From Siminovitchia thermophila (GTDB taxonomy: Bacteria > Bacillota > Bacilli > Bacillales > Bacillaceae_C), in the NCBI RefSeq assembly GCF_016909185.1, contig NZ_JAFBFH010000025.1, forward strand, positions 1 through 64,000: a stretch of DNA of 64,000 bases. The letters are read 5' to 3'. The translations under genes were made by a program, and so were the position numbers. The notes under the pieces are model-generated. The model saw only the letters and a list, made by a program, of their open reading frames with translations, did not search any database and had not been told where the DNA came from. Shown piece after piece: positions 1 through 9,238 of the stretch (the first letter of the stretch is position 1; the number at the start of each line of letters is the position of its first letter).

Positions 1-363
1 TTGTTCGGTTTATTTGTGTTAAAAAAATCCCTATCATCGCTACGTCAACATATTTCGCTTTCCGCAGGTCTCTTCAGCTTCCTCGGAAAGCAAAGATCGC
101 TTTCTGCGGGATCTTCAGCTCGGGCTATTCTACATATGTTTGATGACGCTAAAAGCTTGCGTATGATACACTGGGACAATTTATCCCGCATGTAAGGTGC
201 CATATACACTACTTCAAGGCCTGAGTTGATACAAAAGGGCTAAGTGGGAAATAACGGCACCTAAATGCCCGATTCGTTCAACTAACATTTAGTAGGAGCT
301 GGAAAAACGCCTATTGAATGAAATTTCACTGTATTGTTCGTTTTTTCATCAGCTGATTTAGTT
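1..363 (+). repeat. Composite repeat, copy A (cut by the window edge)
   Basis: This segment matches the reverse complement of 23250-23775 along nearly its whole length. It begins with TTGTTCGGT, which in the other copy is one arm of a terminator-like hairpin. A module rich in CGCTTTC and CTGCGGGATCTTCAGCT follows (about 45-125), then the shared stretch ACGCTAAAAGCTTGCGTATG, then one 155-bp unit ending in TTTAT/TGTAT (180-334), then a common tail with GCTGATTTAGTTG. The left end lies outside the window. It carries no credible gene; a short open frame at 1-195 is only a by-product of the repeat. Confidence 0.85.
180..334 (+). repeat. TTTAT-ended 155-bp repeat unit, copy 1
   Basis: The unit starts TTTATCCCGCATGTAAGGTGCC and ends TTTCACTGTAT. 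It contains the paired words AAGGTGCC and CGGCACCT, followed by ATGCCCGATT and a second imperfect stem around GTAGGAG/CGCCTATTG. The same order of words is found at 23286-23418, 23414-23566 and 61724-61882. The right end has drifted from TTTAT to TGTAT. Confidence 0.85.
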
Positions 364-391
364 GTGGCCGTTCATCCTCTTTTTTCCAACT

Positions 392-733
392 TTATATATA
401 AGGAAGAAAAAGATAATAAAGCGACAAAGAAAAGACAGCGATAGAAAGCGCCCAGCCCCCGATTAATTTTTCGCCCCTGATGATTGCAGGGATGGAAAGC
501 AGTGTGCCCGCAATCCCAAGGATGCCTGGCAAGATAAAGAGTGATAAAATCGCCAAAACCAGGGATACATAAGCAATTGCCCGGGCTGAAAATCCTTCAT
601 TTACCCTAGTTTTCGTTCTCTCCATTGTAAAATCAGGTACTAGCTCGCCAGCCAGCTCTTCCTGGTGTTCATCCGTTACATATTTCGTTTCTTTTTCCTC
701 ATGTTTGTCTTTTTCTGGTTCATGCCCAGACAT
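392..733 (-). CDS. yqfX: Small membrane protein, YqfX-like
   Basis: This is a 113-residue protein of unknown function. About 45 charged, Glu- and Lys-rich residues come first, followed by two hydrophobic segments at roughly 53-82 and 92-110, so it probably sits in the cytoplasmic membrane with a charged N-terminal tail inside the cell. A good SD sequence (AGGGGG) precedes the ATG. It is divergent from yqfW, which is the position of yqfX in B. subtilis, and the name rests on that position and the membrane topology rather than on a recognised catalytic motif. Confidence 0.65.
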   Translation of the reverse strand: MSGHEPEKDKHEEKETKYVTDEHQEELAGELVPDFTMERTKTRVNEGFSARAIAYVSLVLAILSLFILPGILGIAGTLLSIPAIIRGEKLIGGWALSIAVFSLSLYYLFLPYI

Positions 734-793
734 ACACTTTCCCCCTCTTTTTATTCACTATGTATATTGTGCGCCGAGCATGGCCCTTTCATG

Positions 794-824
794 TTGACAA
801 TGATTGCCAAGCATTTCATACATT
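794..824 (+). promoter_or_regulatory. Possible SigA promoter for yqfW
   Basis: A perfect TTGACA lies at 794-799, followed after 17-19 bases by a poor -10 candidate in CATACATT. It is about 60 bases upstream of the yqfW start, so position supports it more than the -10 does. Confidence 0.4.
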
Positions 825-879
825 ACAGCGAAATGTGTTACAATGAGGATATATAGAAGGAAAGTGTAAGGGAGATTTT

Positions 880-1479
880 ATGCTTATGCAAAAAAGGTTT
901 GGAATTGACATAGACGGTACAGTCACATGCCCCACATCCCTGATCCCATTTATTAACAAGTCGTTTAATTTGAATATCACGCTGGAAGATCTTACCGAAT
1001 ATGAATTGACGAGATGTCTTGATCTTCCTGAAGAAGCGATTTATCAATGGTTCGTCCAAACAGAGCCCTTGATTTATAAAGAATCGCCCATCGCTGAAGG
1101 AGCAAGACAAGTGTTAAAAAAGTGGGTGGATCAACATCAGCTTTACTTTATCAGTGCCAGGCAAAGCGCATTGCTGGATGTGACGAAACAGTGGTTTCAG
1201 AGGCATGAATTGGATTACCATCATATTGAATTAATCGGTACCCATGATAAAGTTCCCACGGCAAAAAAACATAATGTGGACATGTTTTTTGAGGATAAAC
1301 ACGATAATGCCGTGGCGATTTCAGAAGAGCTTGACATTCCAGTTATTCTGTTTGACACTCCATACAATCGAAAGCCGGCACCAAAACAGGTGATCCGCGT
1401 CCATCATTGGAAGGAAGCCGAACAATGGGTAGAAAATTTGTTTGGAAAGACCGGCCAAACAATAAAAGAAGCCCATTAA
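880..1479 (+). CDS. yqfW: Nucleotidase-like HAD hydrolase YqfW
   Basis: The protein has 199 residues and begins with the HAD nucleophile motif DIDGT at residues 10-14, where the first Asp would form the phospho-enzyme intermediate. A conserved Ser-Ala-Arg motif (ISARQS) and a late acidic stretch (FFEDKHDNA) fit the other HAD motifs. The family contains putative 5'-nucleotidases, so dephosphorylation of a nucleotide is likely, but the substrate is unknown. GGGAG lies five bases before the ATG. It converges on zur and overlaps its end by four bases, and the two share a terminator. Confidence 0.85.
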   Translation: MLMQKRFGIDIDGTVTCPTSLIPFINKSFNLNITLEDLTEYELTRCLDLPEEAIYQWFVQTEPLIYKESPIAEGARQVLKKWVDQHQLYFISARQSALLDVTKQWFQRHELDYHHIELIGTHDKVPTAKKHNVDMFFEDKHDNAVAISEELDIPVILFDTPYNRKPAPKQVIRVHHWKEAEQWVENLFGKTGQTIKEAH

Positions 1480-1493
1480 ACGGCTTCTTTTTT
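1464..1493. terminator. Bidirectional terminator, yqfW/zur
   Basis: AAGAAGCC and GGCTTCTT form a stem around an eight-base loop, with T-runs on both strands. The hairpin overlaps the 3' ends of both convergent genes. Confidence 0.85.
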
Positions 1494-1901
1494 ACATGCG
1501 GGACATTTCCCATATATTTCAAATTTATGATCAGAGATGTCAAAACCATGCAAATCTTCCGTGACAAAATTCATCGGACATGCCCCGATCGCCTTCGTCC
1601 ATCCACATTTTAGACAAATAAAATGGTGATGATGGCCTTCATCTGATCCGCACGTATAGCGAAAGTGCTTTTCTCCTGCAAGCTCTGTCACTTCCAATAT
1701 GCCCAGTTCCAAAAACAATGATAAATTTCTGTATATCGTGTCAAAACTGACACCGGGATAATCTTCCTGCATCATTTCCAACATTTCTTTAGCTGTTAAA
1801 TACTTGTTTTGCGATGCGAAAATCTCTAGCATGCGTTCTCTCTTATCAGTCAATTTATAACCACTGTTTTTTACTGATTGAATCGCTTCGGCGATATGCA
1901 T
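1476..1901 (-). CDS. zur: Zinc uptake repressor Zur (Fur family)
   Basis: This 141-residue Fur-family protein has a winged-helix N-terminal half containing [12 protein letters not shown], typical of Fur/Zur. It is followed by a His cluster at 90-93 and two Cys pairs (C96/C99 and C133/C136) that form the structural zinc site. It represses zinc uptake genes when zinc is sufficient. An upstream in-frame GTG at 1910 exists, but GAGGTG lies six bases before the ATG at 1901, so the ATG was chosen. Its location directly after znuB and znuC supports Zur rather than Fur or PerR. Confidence 0.92.
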   Translation of the reverse strand: MHIAEAIQSVKNSGYKLTDKRERMLEIFASQNKYLTAKEMLEMMQEDYPGVSFDTIYRNLSLFLELGILEVTELAGEKHFRYTCGSDEGHHHHFICLKCGWTKAIGACPMNFVTEDLHGFDISDHKFEIYGKCPACKKEAV

Positions 1902-1911
1902 GACGTTCACC

Positions 1912-2775
1912 TCAACTTATTTTAAGCTGGAATTTATGCTTAAGATGCCGATAGGCAATAACAACAAGCAAAATGGCAATTGAAATGACAACAATTGTTC
2001 CTCCTGGTGCCAAATCAAGATAGTATGCACTCGTTAACCCGCCAATGACAGACGCTTCTCCAAAAATGACAGAGATAAAAATGGTTTGCTTGAAACCATT
2101 GGCCAATCTCATGCTTGCGGCTACCGGCAAAGTCATTAATGCGGAAACAAGCAAGATCCCGACAATCCGCATGGAGGCGGCAATCACAAGGGCGATCATA
2201 AGAATGAATAATATATGAATACCTTTGGACGGGATTCCTGACGCTTTGGCATGCTCTTCATCAAAAGAAAGTAAAAACAATTCCTTATATAACACAACAA
2301 CAATCGCAATGACACCCACACTGATCAAAGAAATGACCCATAAATCGGTTCGGCTGACAGCACTGACACTGCCAAACAAATAATTTAACAATTCCGTATT
2401 AAATCCGTCCGCAAGGGAAATAAACACCACTCCTATGCCAATCCCGCCCGATAAAATAATCGGAATGGCTAGTTCCTGATAATGCGAATAAACGGTACGC
2501 AACCTTTCAATCGCCAATGCCCCCACAACCGAAAAACCCATTCCGAAAAAAAGTGGATTCATTCCTGCAAAAAGCAACGTTTTCTTGCTGAGGAGCAAGC
2601 TCGCAGCAATTCCGGATAATGTAACGTGGCTTAACGCGTCGGCAATCAGCGACAGCCGGCGGACAACAAGAAAAGTGCCAAGCAGCGGTGCAATCAACCC
2701 GATCAAAAGCCCTGTCAAAAACGTATTTTGTAAAAATTCATATTGAGATATTGCGGCCAGCACCGCCACCACCAA
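1912..2775 (-). CDS. znuB: Zinc ABC transporter permease ZnuB/AdcB
   Basis: A hydrophobic protein of 287 residues with about eight membrane segments, belonging to the ABC-3 permease family for zinc and manganese. It would form the channel for zinc entry together with ZnuC. The start appears to be GTG after a weak AAAGG; further GTGs three and nine bases downstream are alternatives. It lies 17 bases after znuC and 10 bases before the zur start, so the three genes probably form one transcript. A zinc-binding lipoprotein (ZnuA) gene is not in the window. Confidence 0.9.
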   Translation of the reverse strand: MVVAVLAAISQYEFLQNTFLTGLLIGLIAPLLGTFLVVRRLSLIADALSHVTLSGIAASLLLSKKTLLFAGMNPLFFGMGFSVVGALAIERLRTVYSHYQELAIPIILSGGIGIGVVFISLADGFNTELLNYLFGSVSAVSRTDLWVISLISVGVIAIVVVLYKELFLLSFDEEHAKASGIPSKGIHILFILMIALVIAASMRIVGILLVSALMTLPVAASMRLANGFKQTIFISVIFGEASVIGGLTSAYYLDLAPGGTIVVISIAILLVVIAYRHLKHKFQLKIS

Positions 2776-2792
2776 CCTTTATGATAAACATA

Positions 2793-3524
2793 CTAGAAAC
2801 CTGCATAGGAAAATTGCTTCTCCATCCTAACTTTCTTATACTCGGCTGTATCTCCAAAAAACTTCAATTCCTTATTTAAATAAGCCACATGGGTTGCTTC
2901 ATTTAATAACGCTTCGATATCGTGTGACACCATTAACAAAGTGATCCCCATTTCTTTACGTAATGATGTAAGCACCTTGTAAAATAAACGAACGTTTTTC
3001 GCATCGACGCCAACGGTCGGTTCATCCAAAATAAGAACGTCAGGTTTGGCAACAATCGCTCTTGCGATAAACACACGCTGCTGCTGGCCCCCTGAAAGTT
3101 CTCCTATTTTCCTGTTTACATACGGTTCTAAACCAACTTGTCGGATCGCCTGAAGCACATCCAATTTATCCTTTCTCTTTAAAAAACGGAACATCCCCAC
3201 TTTTCGCGTTAAACCGCTCGCCACAACTTCAAAAACAGTGGCTGGAAATCCCGAATTAAATGAATTGGCTTTCTGGGATACAAAACCGATTCGCTCTTGA
3301 CGTTTAAACAACGCCTGCTTTTGCCCGAACAAGAGTATTTCTCCCTCAACGGGCTTTAACAAACCCAAAACCAATTTTAACAGTGTAGATTTGCCGGACC
3401 CGTTTGGCCCGACAATTCCCACAAAGGCCCCTTCCGGCACCGACAAATTAATTCCGTCCAGTACAAGCTCTTCATTATATCGAAAATGGACGTTTTTTAA
3501 TTGAATAACAGGATCATTCATCAT
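2793..3524 (-). CDS. znuC: Zinc ABC transporter ATPase ZnuC/AdcC
   Basis: This ATPase has 243 residues with Walker A GPNGSGKST at about 39-47, the ABC signature LSGGQ at 143-147 and Walker B VLILDEP at 163-169. It energises zinc import through ZnuB. The open frame extends upstream to 3587, but a promoter (TTTACA/TATACT) lies inside that extension and its transcript would begin near 3566, so the start must be further in. The adjacent ATGs at 3524 and 3521 fit family length. A GAGGG lies about 12 bases upstream. Confidence 0.92.
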   Translation of the reverse strand: MMNDPVIQLKNVHFRYNEELVLDGINLSVPEGAFVGIVGPNGSGKSTLLKLVLGLLKPVEGEILLFGQKQALFKRQERIGFVSQKANSFNSGFPATVFEVVASGLTRKVGMFRFLKRKDKLDVLQAIRQVGLEPYVNRKIGELSGGQQQRVFIARAIVAKPDVLILDEPTVGVDAKNVRLFYKVLTSLRKEMGITLLMVSHDIEALLNEATHVAYLNKELKFFGDTAEYKKVRMEKQFSYAGF

Positions 3525-3572
3525 TCCATAACCATCCCTCTTAATAGGAATCATTCCGATTTGCATGAAATA

Positions 3573-3601
3573 AGTATACATGAACATCCATTCTTTGTAA
3601 A
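3573..3601 (-). promoter_or_regulatory. SigA promoter of znuC-znuB-zur
   Basis: On the minus strand, TTTACA and TATACT are separated by exactly 17 bases. I saw no clear 9-1-9 Zur box next to it. Confidence 0.75.
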
Positions 3602-3675
3602 TCCTTCTGTAAAAAAATAGATGTCACAAGTACAGTGATGTCGTCATAAGTATTTGATTAGGAGGTTTGATTGCT

Positions 3676-3933
3676 ATGAACTTATTAAAGAACATGGTGA
3701 ATTTTAAGGTGAACATGATTACAGGTAATGAATTGCTCAAATACGCCAACCAATTCAACATTCAACTGTCCAAGACCGAAGCTGAAAAAATCGCTACCTA
3801 TTTGCGCGGGAAAAATTTCGATATTTTTGATGAACGAATCCGCACAAAAATCATTCGGGAAGTGGCCAAAATCACTGGTCCTAAAACGGCAAAAGAAATC
3901 AATAAATTAATGGTCCAGTTTACGGCCGGCTAA
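3676..3933 (+). CDS. yqfT: DUF2624 family protein YqfT
   Basis: An 85-residue, mainly charged and helical protein with no membrane segment. It resembles the small Bacillus DUF2624 proteins, whose function is unknown. GGAGG lies ten bases before the ATG; an in-frame TTG nine bases upstream is too close to that SD to be used. It is divergent from znuC and convergent with nfo, the place of yqfT in B. subtilis. Confidence 0.8.
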   Translation: MNLLKNMVNFKVNMITGNELLKYANQFNIQLSKTEAEKIATYLRGKNFDIFDERIRTKIIREVAKITGPKTAKEINKLMVQFTAG

Positions 3934-3939
3934 GCAGAA

Positions 3940-3971
3940 AAAAGAAAGCCAGCAGGAGCGGCTTTCTTTTA
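3940..3971. terminator. Bidirectional terminator, yqfT/nfo
   Basis: AAAGAAAGCC pairs with GGCTTTCTTT over a nine-base loop and has T-rich flanks on both strands. It lies between two convergent genes. Confidence 0.88.
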
Positions 3972-3976
3972 AACTG

Positions 3977-4882
3977 CTATTTTACGAGCGCTTCGCCCAT
4001 AATTTGGTCTTTCATCTGTTCATCAAATGAACGGTTTTTAATCATGGCAATTTCATGTTTGTACGGCGGCTTTTTATTTTTCTTGTCGGTTCCCACATAA
4101 GGCGTTTCTAAAATTTTCGGTACATCAGCCAAAGCGGGATGGTAAATCACCTTAGCCAGTGCATCAAACCCAATGTGGCCAAATCCAATATTTTCGTGGC
4201 GGTCTTTTCTGGCTCCCCGCTCATTTTTACTGTCATTGACATGTACAACCTTAATCCGGTCGATTCCGATTATTTTATCGAATTCTTCCAGCACACCCTC
4301 AAAATCATGGACGATATCATATCCGGCGTCATGTGTATGACAAGTGTCGAAGCATACGGACAGCTTCTCATTATGGGTGACTCCATCTATGATTTGAGCC
4401 AACTCATCAAATGTGCGGCCACATTCGGAACCTTTCCCGGCCATCGTTTCCAAGGCAATTTGCACGTTTTGCTCTTTAACGAGCACTTCGTTTAACCCTT
4501 CGATGATTTTTTTGATTCCCTTTTCGGGCCCCTCCCCCACATGGGCCCCGGGATGAAGAACAATCTGTGTTGCTCCAAGCGCGGCCGTTCTTTCGATTTC
4601 CGACCGAAGAAATTGGACACCGAGTTCAAAGGTAGCGGGATTGACCGTATTTCCAATATTGATAATGTAAGGTGCGTGAACGACTAAATCAGTAATGCCG
4701 TTTTCCTCCATATGGGCAATGCCCGCTTCAATATTTAACTCCTCCACTTTCTTTCTTCTCGTATTTTGCGGCGCGCCTGTATAAATCATCATTGTGTTGG
4801 CTCCATAAGAAGCCGCCTCTTCACTTGAGCCCAGCAACATTTTTTTCCCACTCATCGATACGTGAGAGCCAATTTTCAACAT
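3977..4882 (-). CDS. nfo: Endonuclease IV (AP endonuclease)
   Basis: This 301-residue enzyme cuts DNA at abasic sites in base-excision repair. All metal ligands of the three-zinc active site are visible at the expected spacing: H69, H110, E145, D179, H182, H214, D227, H229 and E259. Recognisable motifs are VLHPGAH, CFDTCH and VHVNDSK. GAGGT precedes the ATG. It lies 28 bases downstream of cshB in the same direction and probably shares its transcript. Confidence 0.96.
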   Translation of the reverse strand: MLKIGSHVSMSGKKMLLGSSEEAASYGANTMMIYTGAPQNTRRKKVEELNIEAGIAHMEENGITDLVVHAPYIINIGNTVNPATFELGVQFLRSEIERTAALGATQIVLHPGAHVGEGPEKGIKKIIEGLNEVLVKEQNVQIALETMAGKGSECGRTFDELAQIIDGVTHNEKLSVCFDTCHTHDAGYDIVHDFEGVLEEFDKIIGIDRIKVVHVNDSKNERGARKDRHENIGFGHIGFDALAKVIYHPALADVPKILETPYVGTDKKNKKPPYKHEIAMIKNRSFDEQMKDQIMGEALVK

Positions 4883-4910
4883 TTACCTCATCCCCTTTTG
4901 TTCTTTCAGG

Positions 4911-6227
4911 CTATTTTTTCTTTCGCTTTTGCATTCGCCGTTCCCGCTTCATGATTTTCTCTATTTCCGCTTTCATCTTCTTCTTATAACCCGGTTTAAC
5001 TTTTTTCGGTTTTCTTACAATCTGATGTGCTTTCGTTACTGCGGTATTTCCCGAACTTTTCCGTTTCTCCCGACGCTTTCGATCGGCCGCTTCAACCCAT
5101 TCACCGTCCTGGATGTCCCGGTATTCAAATTCGATTCCCAGTTTTTCCAGCCGATTAATCGCATCTTCATCGGACGATTCATATATTGTAATAGAGATTC
5201 CTTCATTTCCTGCTCTGGCGGTTCGTCCTGACCGGTGAATATAAAAGTCAAGATCCCGCGGCAACTCATAATGAATAATATGGCTGACCCCTGGTATATC
5301 AATCCCTCTAGCGGCTAAATCGGTTGCCACGATATATTGAAATTCCAAGTCACGCACTTGCTTCATCATTCTTTTTCTTTCACGTGGATGTAAATCGCCA
5401 TGTATTCTTCCGACTTTCAATCCTTTTTCAATTAATTGATCCGCCACATTGTCGGCCATCTGCTTTGTATTGGCAAAAACAATTGCCAGGAAAGGTTTAA
5501 ACGTCCGCAGCATCAAGGAAAGAAGGTCTATTTTATCCCGTCCCCTAAGCGGGACTAAGATGTGTTGAAGATTAGTGGCAGTAGGAAGATTGGGATCCAC
5601 CTGTTCAAACACGGGATTTTCCATATACTTTTTTAGAAATGGTTTTAATTTCTCCGGAATTGTTGCGGAGAAAACATACATTTCCAAATCATTTGGCATT
5701 CTTCCCGCCACTTGGTCGACATCTTGAATAAAGCCCATGTCAAACGTTAAGTCGGCTTCATCAATGACAAGAATGGAGGCCTTGTGGACAAATAAAGCCT
5801 GCTCTCTGACGAGATCATGAATTCTTCCAGGTGTTCCAATCACAATGTGAGGTTGACGTTTGAGTTTTTCAATCGTTCGTTGTTTATCGGTGCCTCCCGT
5901 GTAATTGCGAATGACAATTGTCCCCTCGGGAAGGTTTTTGACGATCTTCAGCGCTTCATGATAAATTTGGCTTGCCAATTCTCTTGTCGGGGTAAAAATC
6001 ACCGCCTGAACATGCTCATCAAGCGGATTGACCCTTTGTAAAATGGGCAATAAATACGCGTGTGTCTTGCCTGTCCCTGTTTGAGATTGGCCAATGGCGC
6101 TCTCCCCTTTTAAAATAAGCGGGATCATCTTCTCCTGAATTTTTGTCGGTTTATGGAATTTCAGTTCTTGAATCGCCTGATCAATAAATGTATCAAAACG
6201 ATAGCGTTTAAATTGATGTTCAGCCAA
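4911..6227 (-). CDS. cshB: DEAD-box RNA helicase CshB
   Basis: A 438-residue ATP-dependent RNA helicase with motif I SQTGTGKT at about 48-55, PTRELA, DEAD at 156-159, SAT at 187-189 and the late HRSGRTARAG motif, ending in a basic Lys/Arg-rich tail typical of CshB. Such helicases act in cold-shock RNA unwinding and RNA turnover. A GTG at 6236 sits directly on the AGGAG sequence, so the TTG at 6227, eight bases after it, is the better start and gives the family length. Confidence 0.93.
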   Translation of the reverse strand: MAEHQFKRYRFDTFIDQAIQELKFHKPTKIQEKMIPLILKGESAIGQSQTGTGKTHAYLLPILQRVNPLDEHVQAVIFTPTRELASQIYHEALKIVKNLPEGTIVIRNYTGGTDKQRTIEKLKRQPHIVIGTPGRIHDLVREQALFVHKASILVIDEADLTFDMGFIQDVDQVAGRMPNDLEMYVFSATIPEKLKPFLKKYMENPVFEQVDPNLPTATNLQHILVPLRGRDKIDLLSLMLRTFKPFLAIVFANTKQMADNVADQLIEKGLKVGRIHGDLHPRERKRMMKQVRDLEFQYIVATDLAARGIDIPGVSHIIHYELPRDLDFYIHRSGRTARAGNEGISITIYESSDEDAINRLEKLGIEFEYRDIQDGEWVEAADRKRREKRKSSGNTAVTKAHQIVRKPKKVKPGYKKKMKAEIEKIMKRERRMQKRKKK

Positions 6228-6394
6228 TTGGCTCACTCCTTAAAATAGGTACAGTTCCCTTGCTGAATGTTTATTATAAATGAAAACAGCTTTGACGACA
6301 ACAAACCTGCAAACGGTATAGGCTTTTTGTCCAGTCGCTTTTACAAAACTTGCATACAGTAAAACAGCAAAAAGTGTATGAAAGGAGGATATAC

Positions 6395-6958
6395 ATGCAA
6401 CCTGGAAATTTTGGAAGAATGCCTCCGCAAGGGCTATTTGGCCGGCCAGGAGGAGGAATGGGCGGTTGGCCTGGAAGAGGTGCCACTCCGCCGGGAGGAG
6501 GAATGGGCGGTCGAGGCGGTCTGCTCCAAGGATTGTTTCAACGCCAACCTCCTTCGGGTGGAATTGCTTCGGGATTTTCCAGAGCGCCCCAAACCGGAGG
6601 CTTTTTACAAAACCTTATGAACCCTGGATCGATTCATTCTTTTTTAAACAATACACAGCAAGTATTAAAAACAGCCCAGCAAATCGGCCCCCTGGTGCAA
6701 CAGTACGGTCCCCTGGTAAGAAACTTGCCCGCAATGTGGAAGTTATATAAGAGCTTTAAATCCGATTCCGACACTTCTAGTGAAGAAACGGAAAGTACAG
6801 CTGAGAGCAGTCAAGAAAGTTCTACCAGCACACTGGAAAAGAAAGAGCGGAGAAAAACTGGAAAACAAAAAACAGGAGACGAAGAACAAGAGAAGAGATA
6901 CGTCAAGAGAAAGCGTTCCCGAACTGGAGGAAAGTCTGTGCCAAAATTATATATCTAG
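6395..6958 (+). CDS. yqfQ: YqfQ/VrrA-like protein with Gly-Pro-rich head
   Basis: A 187-residue low-complexity protein. The first third is rich in Gly, Pro and Arg, with repeated words such as GGGMGG and PPGG. The middle has NLMNPGSIHSFLNNTQQVLKTAQQIGPLVQQYGPLVRNLP, given here only as its span (about 75-115), and the tail is Ser/Glu- and then Lys/Arg-rich. This matches the YqfQ (VrrA) family of Bacillus, possibly a coat-associated or surface protein; its role is unknown. AAGGAGG lies six bases before the ATG, which rules out the longer upstream frame from 6350. Confidence 0.8.
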   Translation: MQPGNFGRMPPQGLFGRPGGGMGGWPGRGATPPGGGMGGRGGLLQGLFQRQPPSGGIASGFSRAPQTGGFLQNLMNPGSIHSFLNNTQQVLKTAQQIGPLVQQYGPLVRNLPAMWKLYKSFKSDSDTSSEETESTAESSQESSTSTLEKKERRKTGKQKTGDEEQEKRYVKRKRSRTGGKSVPKLYI

Positions 6959-6970
6959 CATTCCCTCCTT

Positions 6971-7010
6971 AATAACCGTTTGCCTTTTTCGAACGGTTAT
7001 TTGGCTTTTC
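6971..7010 (+). terminator. Terminator after yqfQ
   Basis: AATAACCGTT and AACGGTTATT form a ten-pair stem around an eleven-base loop, followed by a weak T-rich tail (TGGCTTTT). Confidence 0.7.
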
Positions 7011-7082
7011 CTGCGATGTTATATATAATGAGTTTATAAGATCGGCAGATTGGGATGACCGGTTAAGTCAGGAGGATATGTA

Positions 7083-8039
7083 ATGCAAATTATTAAAATT
7101 TCCCCGCGCGGCTACTGCTATGGCGTAGTAGATGCGATGGTTATTGCGCGAAATGCCGCATTAGACAAAACACTTCCCCGGCCCATTTATATATTGGGCA
7201 TGATCGTTCACAACAAGCATGTAACAGATGCTTTTGCAGAAGATGGCATCATTACGCTTGATGGCCCGAACAGAAAAGAAATTTTGGAAAAAGTGGATAA
7301 AGGCACGGTCATTTTTACTGCCCACGGCGTGTCTCCTGAAGTAAGGGAGCTCGCAAAGAAAAAAGGGCTGACGACACTTGACGCAACTTGTCCAGATGTA
7401 ACAAAGACCCATGATCTGATCAAACAAAAAGAACAAGAAGGTTATGATGTCATTTATATTGGAAAGAAAGGTCATCCTGAACCGGAAGGAGCCGTTGGTG
7501 TAGCGCCACACATCGTTCATTTGGTAGAGACTGTTGAAGACGTCGAAGAATTGAACGTGAACAATGATAAAATCATCGTTACCAACCAAACAACGATGAG
7601 CCAATGGGACGTAGCCGCGGTCATGGATAAAGTGAAAGAAAAATACCCCCACGCGGAAAAACATAAAGAGATTTGCCTGGCCACGCAAGTCCGCCAAGAA
7701 GCAGTGGCAGAACAGGCTGGTGAAGCCGATGTTTTAATCGTTGTCGGTGATCCAATGAGCAATAATTCAAATCGGCTTGCACAAGTTTCAGAAGAAATTG
7801 CCTATACGAAAGCGTATCGGATCGGAGATGTTACCGAGATTCAGATTGATTGGCTAAAAAACGCGGAAAAAGTGGCGGTCACAGCCGGCGCTTCCACACC
7901 AACACCGATTGTCAGGGAAGTCATTTCATTTCTGGAGCAATTTGATCCCGAAAATCCCGCAACTTGGGACCGGGAAAATAAAGTACCATTACACAAGATC
8001 CTTCCGAAAGTCAGAAAGCCGAAACTGGAAGCAAAATAA
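7083..8039 (+). CDS. ispH: 4-hydroxy-3-methylbut-2-enyl diphosphate reductase IspH
   Basis: This 318-residue iron-sulfur enzyme catalyses the last step of the MEP isoprenoid pathway, producing IPP and DMAPP. The three cluster Cys residues are present at C12, C103 and C198, together with the active-site His residues H43, H81 and H131 and the GHPEPEG stretch with its proton-donating Glu. AGGAGG lies upstream of the ATG. It is monocistronic here, bounded by terminators on both sides. Confidence 0.96.
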   Translation: MQIIKISPRGYCYGVVDAMVIARNAALDKTLPRPIYILGMIVHNKHVTDAFAEDGIITLDGPNRKEILEKVDKGTVIFTAHGVSPEVRELAKKKGLTTLDATCPDVTKTHDLIKQKEQEGYDVIYIGKKGHPEPEGAVGVAPHIVHLVETVEDVEELNVNNDKIIVTNQTTMSQWDVAAVMDKVKEKYPHAEKHKEICLATQVRQEAVAEQAGEADVLIVVGDPMSNNSNRLAQVSEEIAYTKAYRIGDVTEIQIDWLKNAEKVAVTAGASTPTPIVREVISFLEQFDPENPATWDRENKVPLHKILPKVRKPKLEAK

Positions 8040-8055
8040 CATGACAAAGCCAAAA

Positions 8056-8098
8056 AAGCAAGGCATCACCATTTTTGTATGGGAGCCTTGCTCTTTTT
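8056..8098 (+). terminator. Terminator after ispH
   Basis: AGCAAGGC pairs with GCCTTGCT across a loop of about 20 bases and is followed by CTTTTTT. It separates ispH from the convergent yqfO. Confidence 0.82.
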
Positions 8099-8119
8099 TC
8101 GTCTCATTCAAAAAACGTG

Positions 8120-9238
8120 CTATAAAAATGTAAAGGGATCTGTATTTTGTTTTGAAGGAATAAAAGCCACTTCGTATCCTCGCTCTTCGGCAAGCTGCTC
8201 CATCCTGGCGGCCACTCCAGCCTTCATGATTTTTTCCACATGATGTCCGGGATCCACAACATTGAGGCCGATGTTCATAGCGTCATGGGCGGTATGGTAA
8301 TAAAAGTCGCCAGTCACATAAACGTCGGCGCCTTTTCTTTTGGCGTGTTGGAAATATTTGTTCCCGTCGCCCCCAAGAACTGCCACCTTCTTGATACGAT
8401 CATTCAAATTCCCCACAACTCTCACACCAGAAGCAGCCAATGATGTTTTAACATGATCTGCAAACTCCCGTAAAGTCATCTCTTCTTGAAGCTTGCCGAT
8501 TCTTCCGAGTCCCCATTTCCGTCCACCCAGCGCAAGCGGATAAAGATCGTATGCCGGCTCTTCATACGGATGTGCTTTCAACATCGCAGAAACAACTTTG
8601 TTCTCCAGTTGCTCTGGATATATTGATTCAATTTTGACCTCAGACACTTCTTCTAATTTTCCAGCTTCGCCTATAAATGGGTTTGTGCCGCTTCCAGGCA
8701 AAAAGCGGCCGGTGCCCGGAGTGGAAAATGTACAATGGCTATATTCTCCAATCGAACCTGCCCCTGCATCGCCCAACGCTTTTAAAACCTGATCCATATG
8801 ATCTAATGGTACAAATACGGCAAGCTTTCTGAGCTTTTCTTCATAAGTTGGAACAAGCACCTCTGTATTTTGGAGTCCAAGGGCTTCAGCAAGCAAATCA
8901 TTGACACCGCCTGTTGCAACATCTAAATTTGTGTGGGCGGCATAAACAGCAATATCATGTTTAATCAGCTTAGCAATGGTTCTTCCTCCAGGTTCATCGA
9001 CCACCACGCGTTTCAAGGGACGATAAACGAGTGGATGATGGGCAATAATAAGATCGATCCCTTGTTCAATCGCTTCGTCAACAACGTTTTCGAGCACATC
9101 AAGAGCAACCATTACTCGGGAAACTGGTTTATGTAGTGTTCCAACTTGCAATCCGACAGGGTCGCCTTCCATCGCATACTTTTTGGGGGCATATTGTTCA
9201 AAAAGCTCAATGATTTGAAAACCATTTACTTTCTTCAT
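8120..9238 (-). CDS. yqfO: NIF3-family protein YqfO
   Basis: A 372-residue member of the NIF3/YbgI family, which binds a di-metal centre. AHHPL near residues 66-70 and DPGHHVEK near the C-terminus supply the metal ligands. A central insert at about 130-240 with FVPLDHMDQVLKAL and HPYEEPAYD matches the PII-like insert of the longer Bacillus forms. Its biochemical role is unsettled. Its ATG overlaps the trmK stop codon by four bases, indicating translational coupling with the tRNA methyltransferase. Confidence 0.9.
   Translation of the reverse strand: MKKVNGFQIIELFEQYAPKKYAMEGDPVGLQVGTLHKPVSRVMVALDVLENVVDEAIEQGIDLIIAHHPLVYRPLKRVVVDEPGGRTIAKLIKHDIAVYAAHTNLDVATGGVNDLLAEALGLQNTEVLVPTYEEKLRKLAVFVPLDHMDQVLKALGDAGAGSIGEYSHCTFSTPGTGRFLPGSGTNPFIGEAGKLEEVSEVKIESIYPEQLENKVVSAMLKAHPYEEPAYDLYPLALGGRKWGLGRIGKLQEEMTLREFADHVKTSLAASGVRVVGNLNDRIKKVAVLGGDGNKYFQHAKRKGADVYVTGDFYYHTAHDAMNIGLNVVDPGHHVEKIMKAGVAARMEQLAEERGYEVAFIPSKQNTDPFTFL

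Noticed and set aside
1-195. A 64-residue open frame at the window start
   Set aside because: It lies entirely in the composite repeat and is not preserved in the other copy.
3525-3587. N-terminal extension of znuC
   Set aside because: The SigA -10 box lies inside these codons, so they are upstream of the transcript start.
6350-6394. N-terminal extension of yqfQ
   Set aside because: AAGGAGG lies just before the ATG at 6395, and the extension precedes the SD.
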